Source: Symsagittifera roscoffensis (lineage: Eukaryota > Xenacoelomorpha > Acoela > Convolutidae). Taken from it: a stretch of DNA of 64,000 bases. The notes under the pieces are model-generated. The model was not told where the DNA came from and ran no database searches. It was given only the letters and a program-made list of their open reading frames with translations. A program made the translations under genes and the position numbers. Positions 1-12,100 of the stretch are shown here, one piece after another; positions within the stretch are counted from its first letter, which is position 1, and every line of letters begins with the position of its first letter. Where the stretch lies: contig NC_087071.1 in the NCBI RefSeq assembly GCF_963678635.1, positions 25,617,821-25,681,820 of the forward strand, written 5' to 3'.

Positions 1-2420
1 TGCTTAAAAACAATATTCAGACATTTTACTCAAACTTTTGGAGATTCATCCTTTCTGAAACTTTGTTGGGCTGTGTAAGATGCTTCTTGTGATATATATT
101 TTTCTCATCAATTAACAAAGTAGTTTCAGCGTATATTTTGATTAATTGAAAAAAAAAATTACCCATTTTTGGGGAAAAATTTTGGTTGAGAATTTTGGAG
201 AAAAAAATGCACCATAATGAGTCTGGCAAAATTCTGAGCAAATTTTGTTCTCGTCACCTTTGGTCTGATCTTAACCCAATTTGAGAAAAATGCATTTGGA
301 AGTTCGAGTTTAAATTGTTTAGTCCGGTTATTTTAAATCAGCATTCTATAAGACGAAACTTTTGAAGCCAATTAGGTTCAAAAAAGAAAAAACTTCAATA
401 CCTCGGAGTTGGTAACCTTACCAAAAACGTGACTCAATTTTTGAACGAATTTGGCATATAAAATGAAGGCATGCATTCTAAATGCCCGGTTCAAATAGTA
501 AAGATCAACTAAAATTGGAGATACTGTGAACAAAATTATATACAAGAATCAAGTCTAGTACTCGGTTAAGTAACCGTTGCTGATTGCAAGAATTAAAAAT
601 TAGAAACAGGGAAAACTCATAGGAAGTTTTATTTCATATCGCTTTAATCAACCTTAAAATGGGGTTATTCGTTCTCAAACAACAATTGATGAACGAAATG
701 GATTTAACTTTTACTACTTGATTGATTCGGGGCATTTATAAAAGTCGACGGAGCAAACAGGAAAGAACATGGCCGAGAGAAAGATGAAAAAAGTATCCAC
801 TTTCAAAGAACATACATATCATTGTTGTTCTTTGAATTTCTGATCTTTATGATTAGCGATTCGGATTGGCGTTTATTTGAAACGGAAGCAGAGCGGAGTA
901 TGGTTCTACCTACGACCCAACAGAAGCATAAGAACACCAGAAATCGGAAAAAATATTTTTTTATGAAAAACTAAGTTTAACGAAACTTTCTCGATAGAAG
1001 TTCATTTTAGGCAAACAAGCCAAATAAGACTCTGGAATTTTATATCAGCAACAAATAAAACTTAAGGAGCTGAAAAAAGCTAAAAATTGTTGAGCAGACA
1101 ACAGCTGGTCAAAAAACGAAAGTTACACCTGAAACTACAATGAACAACACTGAAAGAATATGAAAATTGCTACCAGTACAAAAATATCCGTGAACTAAAC
1201 CGTAAAAATTTGTGCAGACAAACGAAATTTTGTCCGACAAAAATTTTCATATTCATATACCCCCAGATTTGAGAGTGCAAAGAAGACCGCGTTACCTCAA
1301 AGCCAAATGAGAAGGAACCTGGAAGGTTCAATAATAAAACAAATTAAATGCCTTACAGATTCGCAAGAAAAGTAGCTCCTGCTTACCCGAAGTTTGCTCT
1401 CGAAAGTGTAATAAAACTAACTCAATCATTGTTATTCGTATTTTTTCTAACAGGTGTTTTGCCTTTTTTCAGGTAGAATTTGAATCGAAGTTAAGGACTT
1501 TTCACTGAATAAAAAAATACCACAAGCCCCCAAACTCCGTCTTCTCTCCGTTCATTGATCCTTAGTAAAATTGTTAGATATTTTAAGCAAAGAGTTATCT
1601 AGAGTTAAAATGCGCTACCCAAAAGGCCAACCAGGAGATATATCAATTGTCACCTGATTTTGCGAGTAAGATATTCCAAAAAACAAACATTTTCAACCGA
1701 ATTCCGTTTCACGTTTTGAGCGTCAATTAGTAATTTTGAGTTTTTTTGCCTTTGCCGCAATGTTTGAAGCGCTTCAATTAATGACACCTTAATTATTACA
1801 TGCTATCAGATGAAGTAGAATCGCCTGAAAAATTATTAATGGTGAGAAACACTGAATGATAGTTTGAAAGTCAGCACAAGTGAAAGAGATTGGTAAAAGC
1901 ATAAATTAATTTGGTTAATAGTTAAAGCAATAAATTAACAGACAACTGGAATAAAAAAGACAAGCATTCGGTTTTGATTTAAGAAGCCACAGGCCTAAAC
2001 AGATTTCTTATTCAAGATTAGCGAAACTATTAGTATCTTCCAAGAGCTGAGAAACTTTTGCCCATCTTACAAAGTGGAAAAATTCAAAACTACTTTAGAA
2101 ACAATGGTGGAAAAATTTGATGTACCCACACTTACTTTTAATTTAAACTAAGCAGTAGACCAATTGGAAGTACTTTTATGCAAGAGTAAATAAAATCGGA
2201 TTCGATGTTTCATTTAACTAACGCCATGAAGAAAAACGCTCGTCATTTTTTGGTTTTTTCATATATCCGAGAAGACAACAGTGACGGTGACAACTGAGAG
2301 TGGGATAAATCCTATACGTTTTGAAGCTTTTTAAAACTCAAGTTGCCTTTCTGCTCGTCGTTTTGCTCAAAATTTGTGATTTGTTTATCATTAATAACTA
2401 TTAATAAATTTTCCACTCGA
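1..2420. other. AT-rich non-coding DNA, no gene seen
   Basis: I see no credible gene here. The longest open frame (26-241, minus, 71 codons) has low-complexity A/T composition and no motif. The sequence is dominated by A/T runs. It is the 3' flank of the minus-strand selenoprotein gene that ends near 6.0 kb, but nothing ties it to that gene. Confidence 0.6.
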
Positions 2421-3960
2421 AAAACATAGCCAACAGACATTTGGAAAAGAGTCACGAGCGCAATTAAAGAGAAAAAACTTCCGGAATTCAAAGAAAAATT
2501 GCAAGGCCTTGAAGCTCTTTGAATTTAAAGAAGAATTTGTGATCGACACTGTTTTGATAAAAATTGACACTATTTTTGATAACAGTTGGCAAAATTTGAG
2601 TTAACGTTCCGTCGGGAAATTTAAATATTAAATTCCACTTTCGAAACTAGAAGTCGATTACGTTTTTTGTTAATTTTACACTTTTTCAGTTCGCTAGTGG
2701 AGTTTACGTTCCTTTCAACGAAGGAAAAAAAAAACGATTTGAAGAATGAGTCAAAAGTCAAACCACGAAAAATCTAACTTTGGCCTGGATTAATTTAAAG
2801 AATTCCAGAAAAAAAAACAGCATGAACCTTAAAATATTATTCACTACGTTCGTGAATCTTAATCAAAATGCATTGATTTAAGTGTTTAATTTTAAATTAG
2901 CTGTGCAGTAGCTTTCTTTGCTTCATAAAAAAGCCATTTAAGACTCGTCAACATAGCCAACAGAAAGTTTCAAAAAAAGTCATCAATGTAAGGAAACGGA
3001 AAAAATACTGACTGTATTTTTGAACCAAACTGCAACTTTCGAATTTCTAAGAAAAATTTGATGACAATAACGCTCTTTTATTTTCATTTTCATTTGTGAT
3101 CGACAGTTTGTGATGAAATTAACCCAACTTGAGTACACATTTTCAGGTTACAATTTTTATTCCGTTAAATCTAAAATATAAATTCCACTTTCAGTTTTTC
3201 ATGAATTAAAATCGTTTTCTTGGCTGTTAACAACTTTGCTGCTCAAAAGTGGTGTTTGCCTTCCTTTTATCAAAGGAATGAACTGACCTTGAAGACAAAC
3301 CACGAAAAAGCAAATTTCCTACAAAAATGCAAAAAAAGACTCGCGATTTCCAGTCACGGAACATAGAAAATGGAACTTTTAGTTTCAGGTGACAAAATTA
3401 ACGAAATACTTTTCGCGTTTGTGCTGTTTCTCAACAACTACTTAACATTCACGATTCACAGTTTTTCTCGATACTGGGACAACATTTCGAAAGTTTTTTT
3501 GGCGTTCGAATCACGACTGCAAGGGCTTAAATATGATATATCACTTGACCCATTTTGATGATTATTTTTGAAATCTGCTTTTGCGTGGAAAACAAAAACA
3601 AAGCCAACTGACAGTTGGAAAGGAGTAGTGAACTCAAGGAAACTGAAAAAAAACTGACTTGTTTTTTTTAAAACCTTCAATGTTTGAATTTCGAAGAAAA
3701 TATATGACCTTATAGCTCTTTGAATTTATAGAACAATTTCCATATATAGAACAATTTCCATTTTCAAAATTAGAAGTCGATCACATTTTTTGTGACTTTT
3801 CCACTTTTGCTGTTCGCTAGTGGAGTTTGCCTTTCTTTTAACATTGGAAATGCACTGAACTTGAAAAAAATTACAAGTCAAAGAGCCAAGACCGAGCATG
3901 AACAAATTTAAGACTTTTTCCTGAAAACAAAAAAAATCAGCAAGATCTATATAATCTCTA
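2421..3960. repeat. three diverged copies of a ~0.53-0.65 kb tandem repeat
   Basis: The marker 'catagccaacaga' or a close variant recurs near 2425, 2952 and 3599. Each is followed by a shared block containing 'tttgtgatcgaca' and then 'cgctagtggagttt' followed by 'ccttttaac' or a variant (around 2695, 3240 and 3820). Spacing is about 527 and 647 bp. A further copy of the second half lies at about 7540-7700, with its duplicate at about 12260-12420. The copies are diverged and show no open frame, so this looks like an old dispersed or tandem non-coding repeat. Confidence 0.55.
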
Positions 3961-4195
3961 AAAAAACACTTTAAAACATAGGAAAACAAAAGTTTCTCCC
4001 CATTTGCAATGGTGGAAACAAAAACTATTTACACCGAAGAAAATTATTTTTTTTGGATTCCTTTTGAATTTTGTGCAAACGCGTGTTTTAATAATAGGAG
4101 TTCCCTTTTTAAGTCGCTCTAACTTTTTTTTTCATATCTGTAGTTAGTAGCACGTTTTTTATCCATTTTAATGCGCATAAAAATTACCAACTTGC

Positions 4196-4270
4196 CTACG
4201 GTTCAATTACCAAAACTACCTACGGTTCAATTACAAAAACTAATTACGGTTCAATTACCAACTTGCTTTA
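4196..4270. repeat. short tandem repeat, ~25 bp x 3
   Basis: The phrase 'tacggttcaattac' occurs three times in a row with a spacing of about 25 bp, separated by 'caaaact' or a variant. The flanking 'caacttgc' also occurs on both sides. Confidence 0.7.
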
Positions 4271-5876
4271 GCTTAGCGCGCCACATCATGAGCATTATAG
4301 AAGCCTTGGAAGTCAATTAACCTGAGAAATCTAAAGTCAAAGTGTAACAACCGGTCGCAATATCCTTGCTGGCTGAGCAATCGTATGTTCATTTAAGGGC
4401 ACAAGATTCAGATTCCCATTAAATCCTTTAAATAATGAATCCTTATTATTTTAGATTATTATCCATATATTCTGGATTCTCCTCAGATCTGGTTGGCGAA
4501 ATTTAATCTTAGCAATACGATACCATATAAGGTTTATCCTAGTGCTGTTGTTTAAGCCCTAACGCCATTTAGGCCAAACGTCCATATCGAAAAATTGTTT
4601 CTGATAACACTGTTCTCATATCTTAGCTACTTCTTAGCTAGAAAAAAAACACAGATGAGTTAAAATGAATTTGTATTTCAAAATAGTTCTAACATGAATG
4701 CCTCAGATGAACACGGTATGAACACAAACTAAACTCATTATAATTCGTTTTATCTCAAATAAAATAAATTAGCTTTTTCATCATATTTTATAATTTCGAA
4801 TGAATGCATGTTTAAGTTGATTCATTTTTGACTTCAAAACAACTTCAATTAAACGCAGCTTAGAAAGTTCATACGTGAAAGTGGAAACAGGTTGAGCAAA
4901 TTCTATCTATCGAATGACTTCTAAATTAGCATCAGTGACCTTTAGCCGGTTTACTCGCATTCAATGGACATTTATCAATTAAGGTCATGGTCTAAAATTT
5001 CGGATTTGCTGATAAAATATCAAGCATAAAATAACAATAATCAATACCCGCAAAATAAGAAAATTACAAAACCGACTTGACTTCAAATATGCTGAAAATT
5101 AATTAGTAATGTTCCGATTGAGTTTGAATGATCGGTGAAACTCTTCCTGTACATGGGAGTAAACGGCGTTCAACATATGATATCAATTTCTATGATTAAT
5201 TTACAAACTTAACAAACTAGCACATGGTACAGTCCAGTACATTGAACTTAACACTTCGGAGCAACAGAATCCAGCCATTTCTGATCGGTTATTCCGTGTC
5301 AGTCTGCAGAGGGGTCAAATAGTAACCTTTCTGCATGCAGACGTCATTTCTATGCTTCTCAGCTGAAAAATAAATTAATGACATTAAATCAACGTTTTGA
5401 CAATGCATTGTTACATGAGATTGCGACACAGATCGCCCACCTGTGAAAAGCAAATATATCGGAAAACAATTGTGGTAAATGATGAGCAAAAGAATTCTTG
5501 ATACATCCCTTTGGAATAACAAAAGAAGTAATCAGATAGCCAACGATTGCTCAAGATACCAGGAAACAATAAAACCACCCATTACTTTGAGCCATTAGAA
5601 AAAAAATTATATAAAAATTTCAAGCTGACTCAATTTCAAAGTCAAATGGTATGATTGTAATGACTTAAACTCTCAAAATAGATTAAAAGCCGTCCTATAA
5701 CGCCGGCGAAAACCTTGAAAGGAAACCACTGGCATAAAATGTTGAATAAAACTCTAGCTACCTTCAGCTTCCGCTCAAGATGGTGCTCAGTGCATGATAG
5801 CATATTTATGTACTGCAACTGGCACGATTAACAATCCAATTTATAATTACTATTATTTTATGATTATTATATTACT
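4271..5876. other. non-coding DNA, no gene seen
   Basis: No open frame with recognisable content. The right end, just outside the tandem duplication, would be the distal 3' flank of SELENOW if its left-hand terminal exon is used. I looked here for a SECIS element on the minus strand and did not find a convincing one. Confidence 0.5.
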
Positions 5877-5877
5877 A

Positions 5878-5957
5878 TGCCAATAAATGAACCAGCATAA
5901 CCCAATTGAAACTCACTGTTGTTCAATGTAATGTTCTGTTCATGTCGTTTCTTGGCA
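5878..5957 (-). other. imperfect hairpin in SELENOW 3' flank (second copy 10598-10677)
   Basis: Read on the minus strand, TGCCAA pairs with TTGGCA, ATGAAC with GTTCAT, and ATTGAA with TTCAAT, around an 11-nt loop. It starts about 66 nt past the stop codon. It is not a convincing SECIS: the ATGA lies in a perfect canonical duplex instead of opposite a GA-type quartet, and the loop has no conserved AA. It is reported because a SECIS is expected in this UTR. The hairpin is present in both copies. Confidence 0.4.
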
Positions 5958-6023
5958 CTTGTTAGTAGAGGTGTATTAAGTTAGCTCATCTCAGTCGGCC
6001 ATGTGAGTCTGATCTCCTCTCTT

Positions 6024-6107
6024 CTACTCCTTCAACCCCAGTGCCACTTCCACAGCTGAGAAGATCTTCTTCAGTTTCTTCTCGCTGTCAACGTAGCCGT
6101 CGCCCTT
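6024..6107 (-). CDS. SELENOW: SELENOW terminal exon, distal duplicate
   Basis: This is the second equivalent last exon, with the same reading frame, acceptor and TAG stop (6024-6026) as 10744-10827. It lies at the outer edge of the tandem duplication. It keeps the original unduplicated 3' flank below 5877, so if the SECIS lies more than about 147 nt past the stop, only this exon would supply it. Which exon is ancestral cannot be told from sequence alone, but the intact flank argues for this one. Confidence 0.82.
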   Translation of the reverse strand, partial: KGDGYVDSEKKLKKIFSAVEVALGLKE

Positions 6108-9100
6108 CTATAAAGACAACAACCCATTCATTGTCCAATTATGTAAACGCGAGCAGATAACTTTGGATCTAATTAAAATCTCTACACTATCTTTCAAATT
6201 TTCGAAATGAGAATTTTTAATGACATCAATTATAATCAAAGAAACATCATTTTATAAAAGATTCCCAAACTATTTTTAAACAGGGCATCCTGAAGACACT
6301 ACCACTCATAAATCAATCAAAAGATAGAGCCAAAACAGTATCAATGAAGAAGAATTCCAAAAAATACCTAAAAGCTTTTGGTGATCAAAATTTTTCATTA
6401 AAATCCATGTTTTAAGCCTAGAAGCAAAGCAGAGCTTCGCGTCATTTGGATAAATCCTAAATACCGGGGCAAATTAGCCAACAGGAAATAAGACGAAAGC
6501 CGCTACGCCGAAAAGGAACATGAACAGAAAATTTAAAATAAAGAATGTTTGTCTGAATCTGTCCTCTATGAAGTTCATTTTAAGACAAATACTACAAGTA
6601 ACACAGCTTAAAGTTGAGTTAGAATCGGAAGAAATATTACGCAGCGGTTCTAAAGCCGACAATACTTGAGCAGACACCTGTTGAGCTGAAAAAAAAGTTA
6701 ATTTCAGAAAACAAAATCTTTAAATAAACAGATCAGAAAAACGACGCGAAATGATTAATCTGGACCGAGAATACCCAAGTTAAAATTTTTTAGACTGAAC
6801 AAAATGAAAAGAAAAAACGAAAAAGCTGAACTTTACCATATCGGAGTTAGTTAAATTTACAACCAACTTAAAAAAAATTTTGAATAGAAATATTTAAAAA
6901 AAAAAAATGCTAAAAATTTGACTGTTGGTTAAAAAAATTCAGAGAATTCAGGTAGGAAACTTAGTCAGTGATTTTGTTAGACATATCCATAATCCAATTT
7001 AATAATGCTTGCTAACAGCAAACTGAAGAAACTTTTGATTTTCGAGAATAAAGTTGGCCATTTTTTGCCAAAAGAATTTAAAACTGAAAAGAGCAAACTT
7101 AGAGCAGATGACATCGGACTCTCCTGTTGGAGATTTTAAAAGAATGGCAAGATTAAGAAGTAAAACGATTAATGATAGACTCAGGAAGATAATTGTATAG
7201 AAAGAAAAATGAAAAGATACAGGAGGCCGATGACTATTTCTCAAATTTCGAACCTATTTCCTCAAACAATTTATTTAAACACGATTGGATTGCCCGCTTG
7301 CTGTCTCCTTGCCATGTATGTTCTACCACAAAACAATTATAGCAAAAAAACGTCGAATAATTTTTTTTCGAAAGTTTGTCGTTCCAATGGAAAAACCATT
7401 TAAAGTTAAAACTCAAACTTTGCAGAAAACAGTTAAAATAGAGTAACCCAATAAAATTAACCCAATTTGAGAAAACTGGATCAATAGGTATGCTTTTTAT
7501 TTCGCTGGGAAATCTTAAAACTAAATCCCATTTTCGAAACGTCAATCACGCTATGCATGAAATTTACCCTTTTGCTGTTCGATAGTGGAGTTCGCCTTCC
7601 TTTTAACAAAGGATATGAACTAAACTTAAAAAGAAATCAAAATTTCAATCGCGAAAAATTACATTTGAGTCTGAATAAATTTTAAAAGACTTCCTGAAAA
7701 AAAATAACTAAAAAAATCATCAAGACCTATTACCGAGTCTGAATTACGTTCATCTACTCTTAAAAAACATCAACTCTTTAAAAATATCGCGCTCATTGCA
7801 AGAACAGCAAACGATCTTCAATACCTTGCGATTTTTTAAAAACAGTCTTCTCGGCACAAGGTCTACTGAAAACAGTCTACGGCAAAAGGTTCTATCTTTC
7901 AGAAGGATGGAAAGTACTTCAACCACGTATTTCGTCCTAATATTCAACCTTCTAAGATTCTTATCTGATCGCTGTTCTCAAAATAGCATCAAGGAATATC
8001 TCATTTTGTAAATCTACATGAATCATTTTAGCTTGCTGTATGTTAAGTTTACTTGATACAGCGGAAAAAGAATGGCCTTTTTAGGACGAAAGCGCCTCCT
8101 TAGAATTAGAAATAATTTATTCAAAGCCAGGCACCAATAAATCGGATGAAACACTTGCAAAACATAAACACCTGCACAGTAAACATAGTCCCAGTGCCAT
8201 TGGAGAAAAACGGAAACCTAGAAAGCGTGGAGACACTGTGCAAAAATCTAGGTAGTGAAATCAAATGACAACTCTTTAGATGCTTCAAACCTCGACAAGC
8301 TTTATTTTGCGTTCTTCTTCGATGAATTTAGCCTTGTTACGGTAAGAAACTATCCAGCCTATCCAGCCTGTCAACAGATCGTGGAAATGACCCCGTAATC
8401 ATCAAAATTGAAATTGTCATCTAGGAAGTAAACTTGAAATAGAAGCTGAATACAAAAATCATTCAAAATTTGGTTATGACGATGCTTCACAAGTTTTTGC
8501 CCCGATCTGTGGCCTGAGATTAGAGAGCTGTCGCTGTTTTTGGCGCAGTAGTGATTTAATACAGGAATGTGCGACTTTGGATGTAGCAAACTGACCCAAT
8601 ACGGACTTCCTAGCTCAATCAAGTTCTAGCCATGGACTCTTCTAGGGACCTCCAAGATAGTTCAGAGCCAACACACAAATCGAGGTGCAGCTCGACGTCG
8701 TGAAGTTATTATCATTCGACATGGCATCAGCAATAACAATATTAACGTCCACTTCACTAAATGCTGTCTGATCATTAAAAATCACCGAGCCCTCGGCCTC
8801 CCCTAACATATTGAAAACCTCAACACAAACAGCTGTCAGTGTTAAGAGTAATAGTATTGTTCTCCAGCCACTTACTAGTCTCGTTTAATGCTTTTTGATG
8901 CACTTTTTGAATGAAGTTATTGGAAGTGGTAGTTAAAATTGGATTGCTCCTCTTGTCCATTCTCTTTGCAAGTTTCTCCCCTATTGTTGGAGAAAAAAAA
9001 ACATAAAAAATGATCAACTTTGATTCATCTATATCCTGCCGCCTTTTTTTGGTTTCCTTTCCTCATTGAAAGTTTTCTCTACTCCCTTTCTTCACTTGTT

Positions 9101-12100
9101 TATCTAGTCTTTGTAGCTAGAAATAACGTTCATTGCTATCACTTTTCTATTCTGTTTTTCGTAAATATCTCTTTTTTTGCTGGACTTCTCTTTTAACCAG
9201 AACTGTTTTGGTGCATTCTGTTTTGCAGCAGCCTTTTTAACTTGGTTATCATTCCCAATTTCTTCAGATCGTTTTTTCTCAGGGAGGAATTCATTAAGCT
9301 TAATTGTCAAGATATTCTGAAACTTTTTGAAAGCAGTTTCGCAAACCATTGAACAAATTTCTCGGTTAGGAACCTTCAGCTCCTTTCTTAAACTTTACTG
9401 AGATCCATCGCTAATGAGGCGTTTTCAAGTTTTTTCCATTTTCTGTATTTAATTGGTTTAGTCCACTTTCTTTGGTTTCGGATTTGGTGTTGAAAGCTAC
9501 TGTGTAATGGTCACTTATGGCTGTTTTCATAACACTCGTATACCCTTCGTGTTTAAAAAAACAAGTCTAACGCTTTTGTATCTAGATCCTACTTATTGAT
9601 TATCTTCAAGTTATATCCCAAGAAAATGTTTGATAGTTCCATTTACATTCAATCCGCCGCAAATAATGTTTAGTAAAATAGAGATATAGTCTTTCAGGTG
9701 AGACGTAGTCTTTCAGAGACGTAGTCTTTCAGGTGAGATTGTAGGACATCTTAGGTTTTTTATTAAATGAACTAGGTGGAATATAAAAGCATGTTTAGTA
9801 GGTCCCCACAGAGTCTTTGTAAAAATTCAATTGTAATTATTTAAATATTGTTTTAGTTTGTTTGAAGGATTATTTCATATTTGAATTCTTCACGCAAAAA
9901 CACTCCAATGCCATTTCCCCTTTTTACCCGTGAGCAATCTTTTTTTTTGGTGATAACCCGGTATTGAGAACACTTTTGTCCTATGTCTAATTGCCATTGG
10001 TTTTTCGGAATAACTCATGAGCAGTACGCAAAATTTATCAATTTTGTTTGGTAGTGATCTAATATTTTGAAGCCAAACGAAGACTGAGGTGTTTTCTTGT
10101 AGTCTGTGTCATACTTTGAAGAAGCAAAGAGAAAACAACCTGTACTGGCCAGTGTTTTTGTACATATATGAAACTAAAAAATCGATCACATCTGCCTACA
10201 GTAGAGAACAATTCGTATATTCGTAGAAGCAAAACAATTGGCGAAAGCCTGTCTGAACCTCTTTTTTGCTACGATCTCACAGCAACTTGTGGCCGCCTCT
10301 GAGGTATCACAGGCGGGTCATCACCATTGGAAAAAGAAAAGACAATAACAAATATTTTTTTCATTGGTTACGACACATGTGCAAGAAGTTGAGCTGCGTG
10401 TTCATTCTCTTCTATCTTTGAAAAAAAATCGAAAGAAAAAATTAATTAAATAAACGAAAAAAGGGCCCAGTGAGATAATGGAAAAGGAACGCAAGAGATA
10501 TCAACTCAATTAATCTTAATCACAACAGAAAAATTAATATTCAAAAAAGAATAGTTAATGAATATGAGTTTCAGATTAATATATCAATTCCAATTAATGC
10601 CAAAAAATGAACCAGCATAACCCAATTGAAACTCACTGTTGTTCAATGTAATGTTCTGTTCATGTCGTTTCTTGGCACTTGTTAGTAGAGGTGTATTAAG
10701 TTAGCTCATCTCAGTCGGCCATGTGAGTCTGATCTCCTCTCTTCTACTCCTTCAACCCCAGTGCCACTTCCACAGCTGAGAAGATCTTCTTCAGTTTCTT
10801 CTCGCTGTCAACGTAGCCGTCGCCCTTCTATAAAGACAACAACCCATTCATTGTCCAATTATGTAAACGCGAGCAGATAACTTTGGATCTAATTAAAATC
10901 TCTACACTATCTTTCAAATTTTCGAAATGAGAATTTTTAATGACATCAATTATAATCAAAGAAACATCATTTTATAAAAGATTCCCAAACTATTTTTAAA
11001 CAGGGCATCCTGAAGACACTACCACTCATAAATCAATCAAAAGATAGAGCCAAAACAGTATCAATGAAGAAGAATTCCAAAAAATACCTAAAAGCTTTTG
11101 GTGATCAAAATTTTTCATTAAAATCCATGTTTTAAGCCTAGAAGCAAAGCAGAGCTTCGCGTCATTTGGATAAATCCTAAATACCGGGGCAAATTAGCCA
11201 ACAGGAAATAAGACGAAAGCCGCTACGCCGAAAAGGAACATGAACAGAAAATTTAAAATAAAGAATGTTTGTCTGAATCTGTCCTCTATGAAGTTCATTT
11301 TAAGACAAATACTACAAGTAACACAGCTTAAAGTTGAGTTAGAATCGGAAGAAATATTACGCAGCGGTTCTAAAGCCGACAATACTTGAGCAGACACCTG
11401 TTGAGCTGAAAAAAAAGTTAATTTCAGAAAACAAAATCTTTAAATAAACAGATCAGAAAAACGACGCGAAATGATTAATCTGGACCGAGAATACCCAAGT
11501 TAAAACTTTTTAGACTGAACAAAATGAAAAGAAAAAACGAAAAAGCTGAACTTTACCATATCGGAGTTAGTTAAATTTACAACCAACTTAAAAAAAATTT
11601 TGAATAGAAATATTTAAAAAAAAAATGCTAAAAATTTGACTGTTGGTTAAAAAAATTCAGAGAATTCAGGTAGGAAACTTAGTCAGTGATTTTGTTAGAC
11701 ATATCCATAATCCAATTTAATAATGCTTGCTAACAGCAAACTGAAGAAACTTTTGATTTTCGAGAATAAAGTTGGCCATTTTTTGCCAAAAGAATTTAAA
11801 ACTGAAAAGAGCAAACTTAGAGCAGATGACATCGGACTCTCCTGTTGGAGATTTTAAAAGAATGGCAAGATTAAGAAGTAAAACGATTAATGATAGACTC
11901 AGGAAGATAATTGTATAGAAAGAAAAATGAAAAGATACAGGAGGCCGATGACTATTTCTCAAATTTCGAACCTATTTCCTCAAACAATTTATTTAAACAC
12001 GATTGGATTGCCCGCTTGCTGTCTCCTTGCCATGTATGTTCTACCACAAAACAATTATAGCAAAAAAACGTCGAATAATTTTTTTCGAAAGTTTGTCGTT

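Larger units (their letters stand above)
5877..10596. repeat. tandem segmental duplication, unit 1 (4.72 kb)
   Basis: This unit is nearly identical to 10597-15314, offset 4,720 bp at the left and 4,717 at the right because of a few indels. Visible differences are isolated substitutions (for example near 6787/11507 and 8208/12925), homopolymer changes, and expansion of a small internal repeat. The junction near 10590-10603 joins 'tatatcaattcc' to 'atgccaa'. Contents are the SELENOW terminal exon, intron sequence, and a decayed non-LTR retrotransposon. Near identity implies recent origin. Confidence 0.92.

Noticed and set aside
5880-6023. SECIS element formed by the ATGA words near 5943 or 5986
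   Set aside because: No matching helix II or apical AA could be drawn for either. The best hairpin puts ATGA in a canonical duplex. Left for a covariance search.
6999-7545. Overlapping minus-strand frames conserved in both duplicated units
   Set aside because: Conservation reflects near identity of recent duplicates. The frames overlap each other, are broken by homopolymer indels between units, and have no motif.
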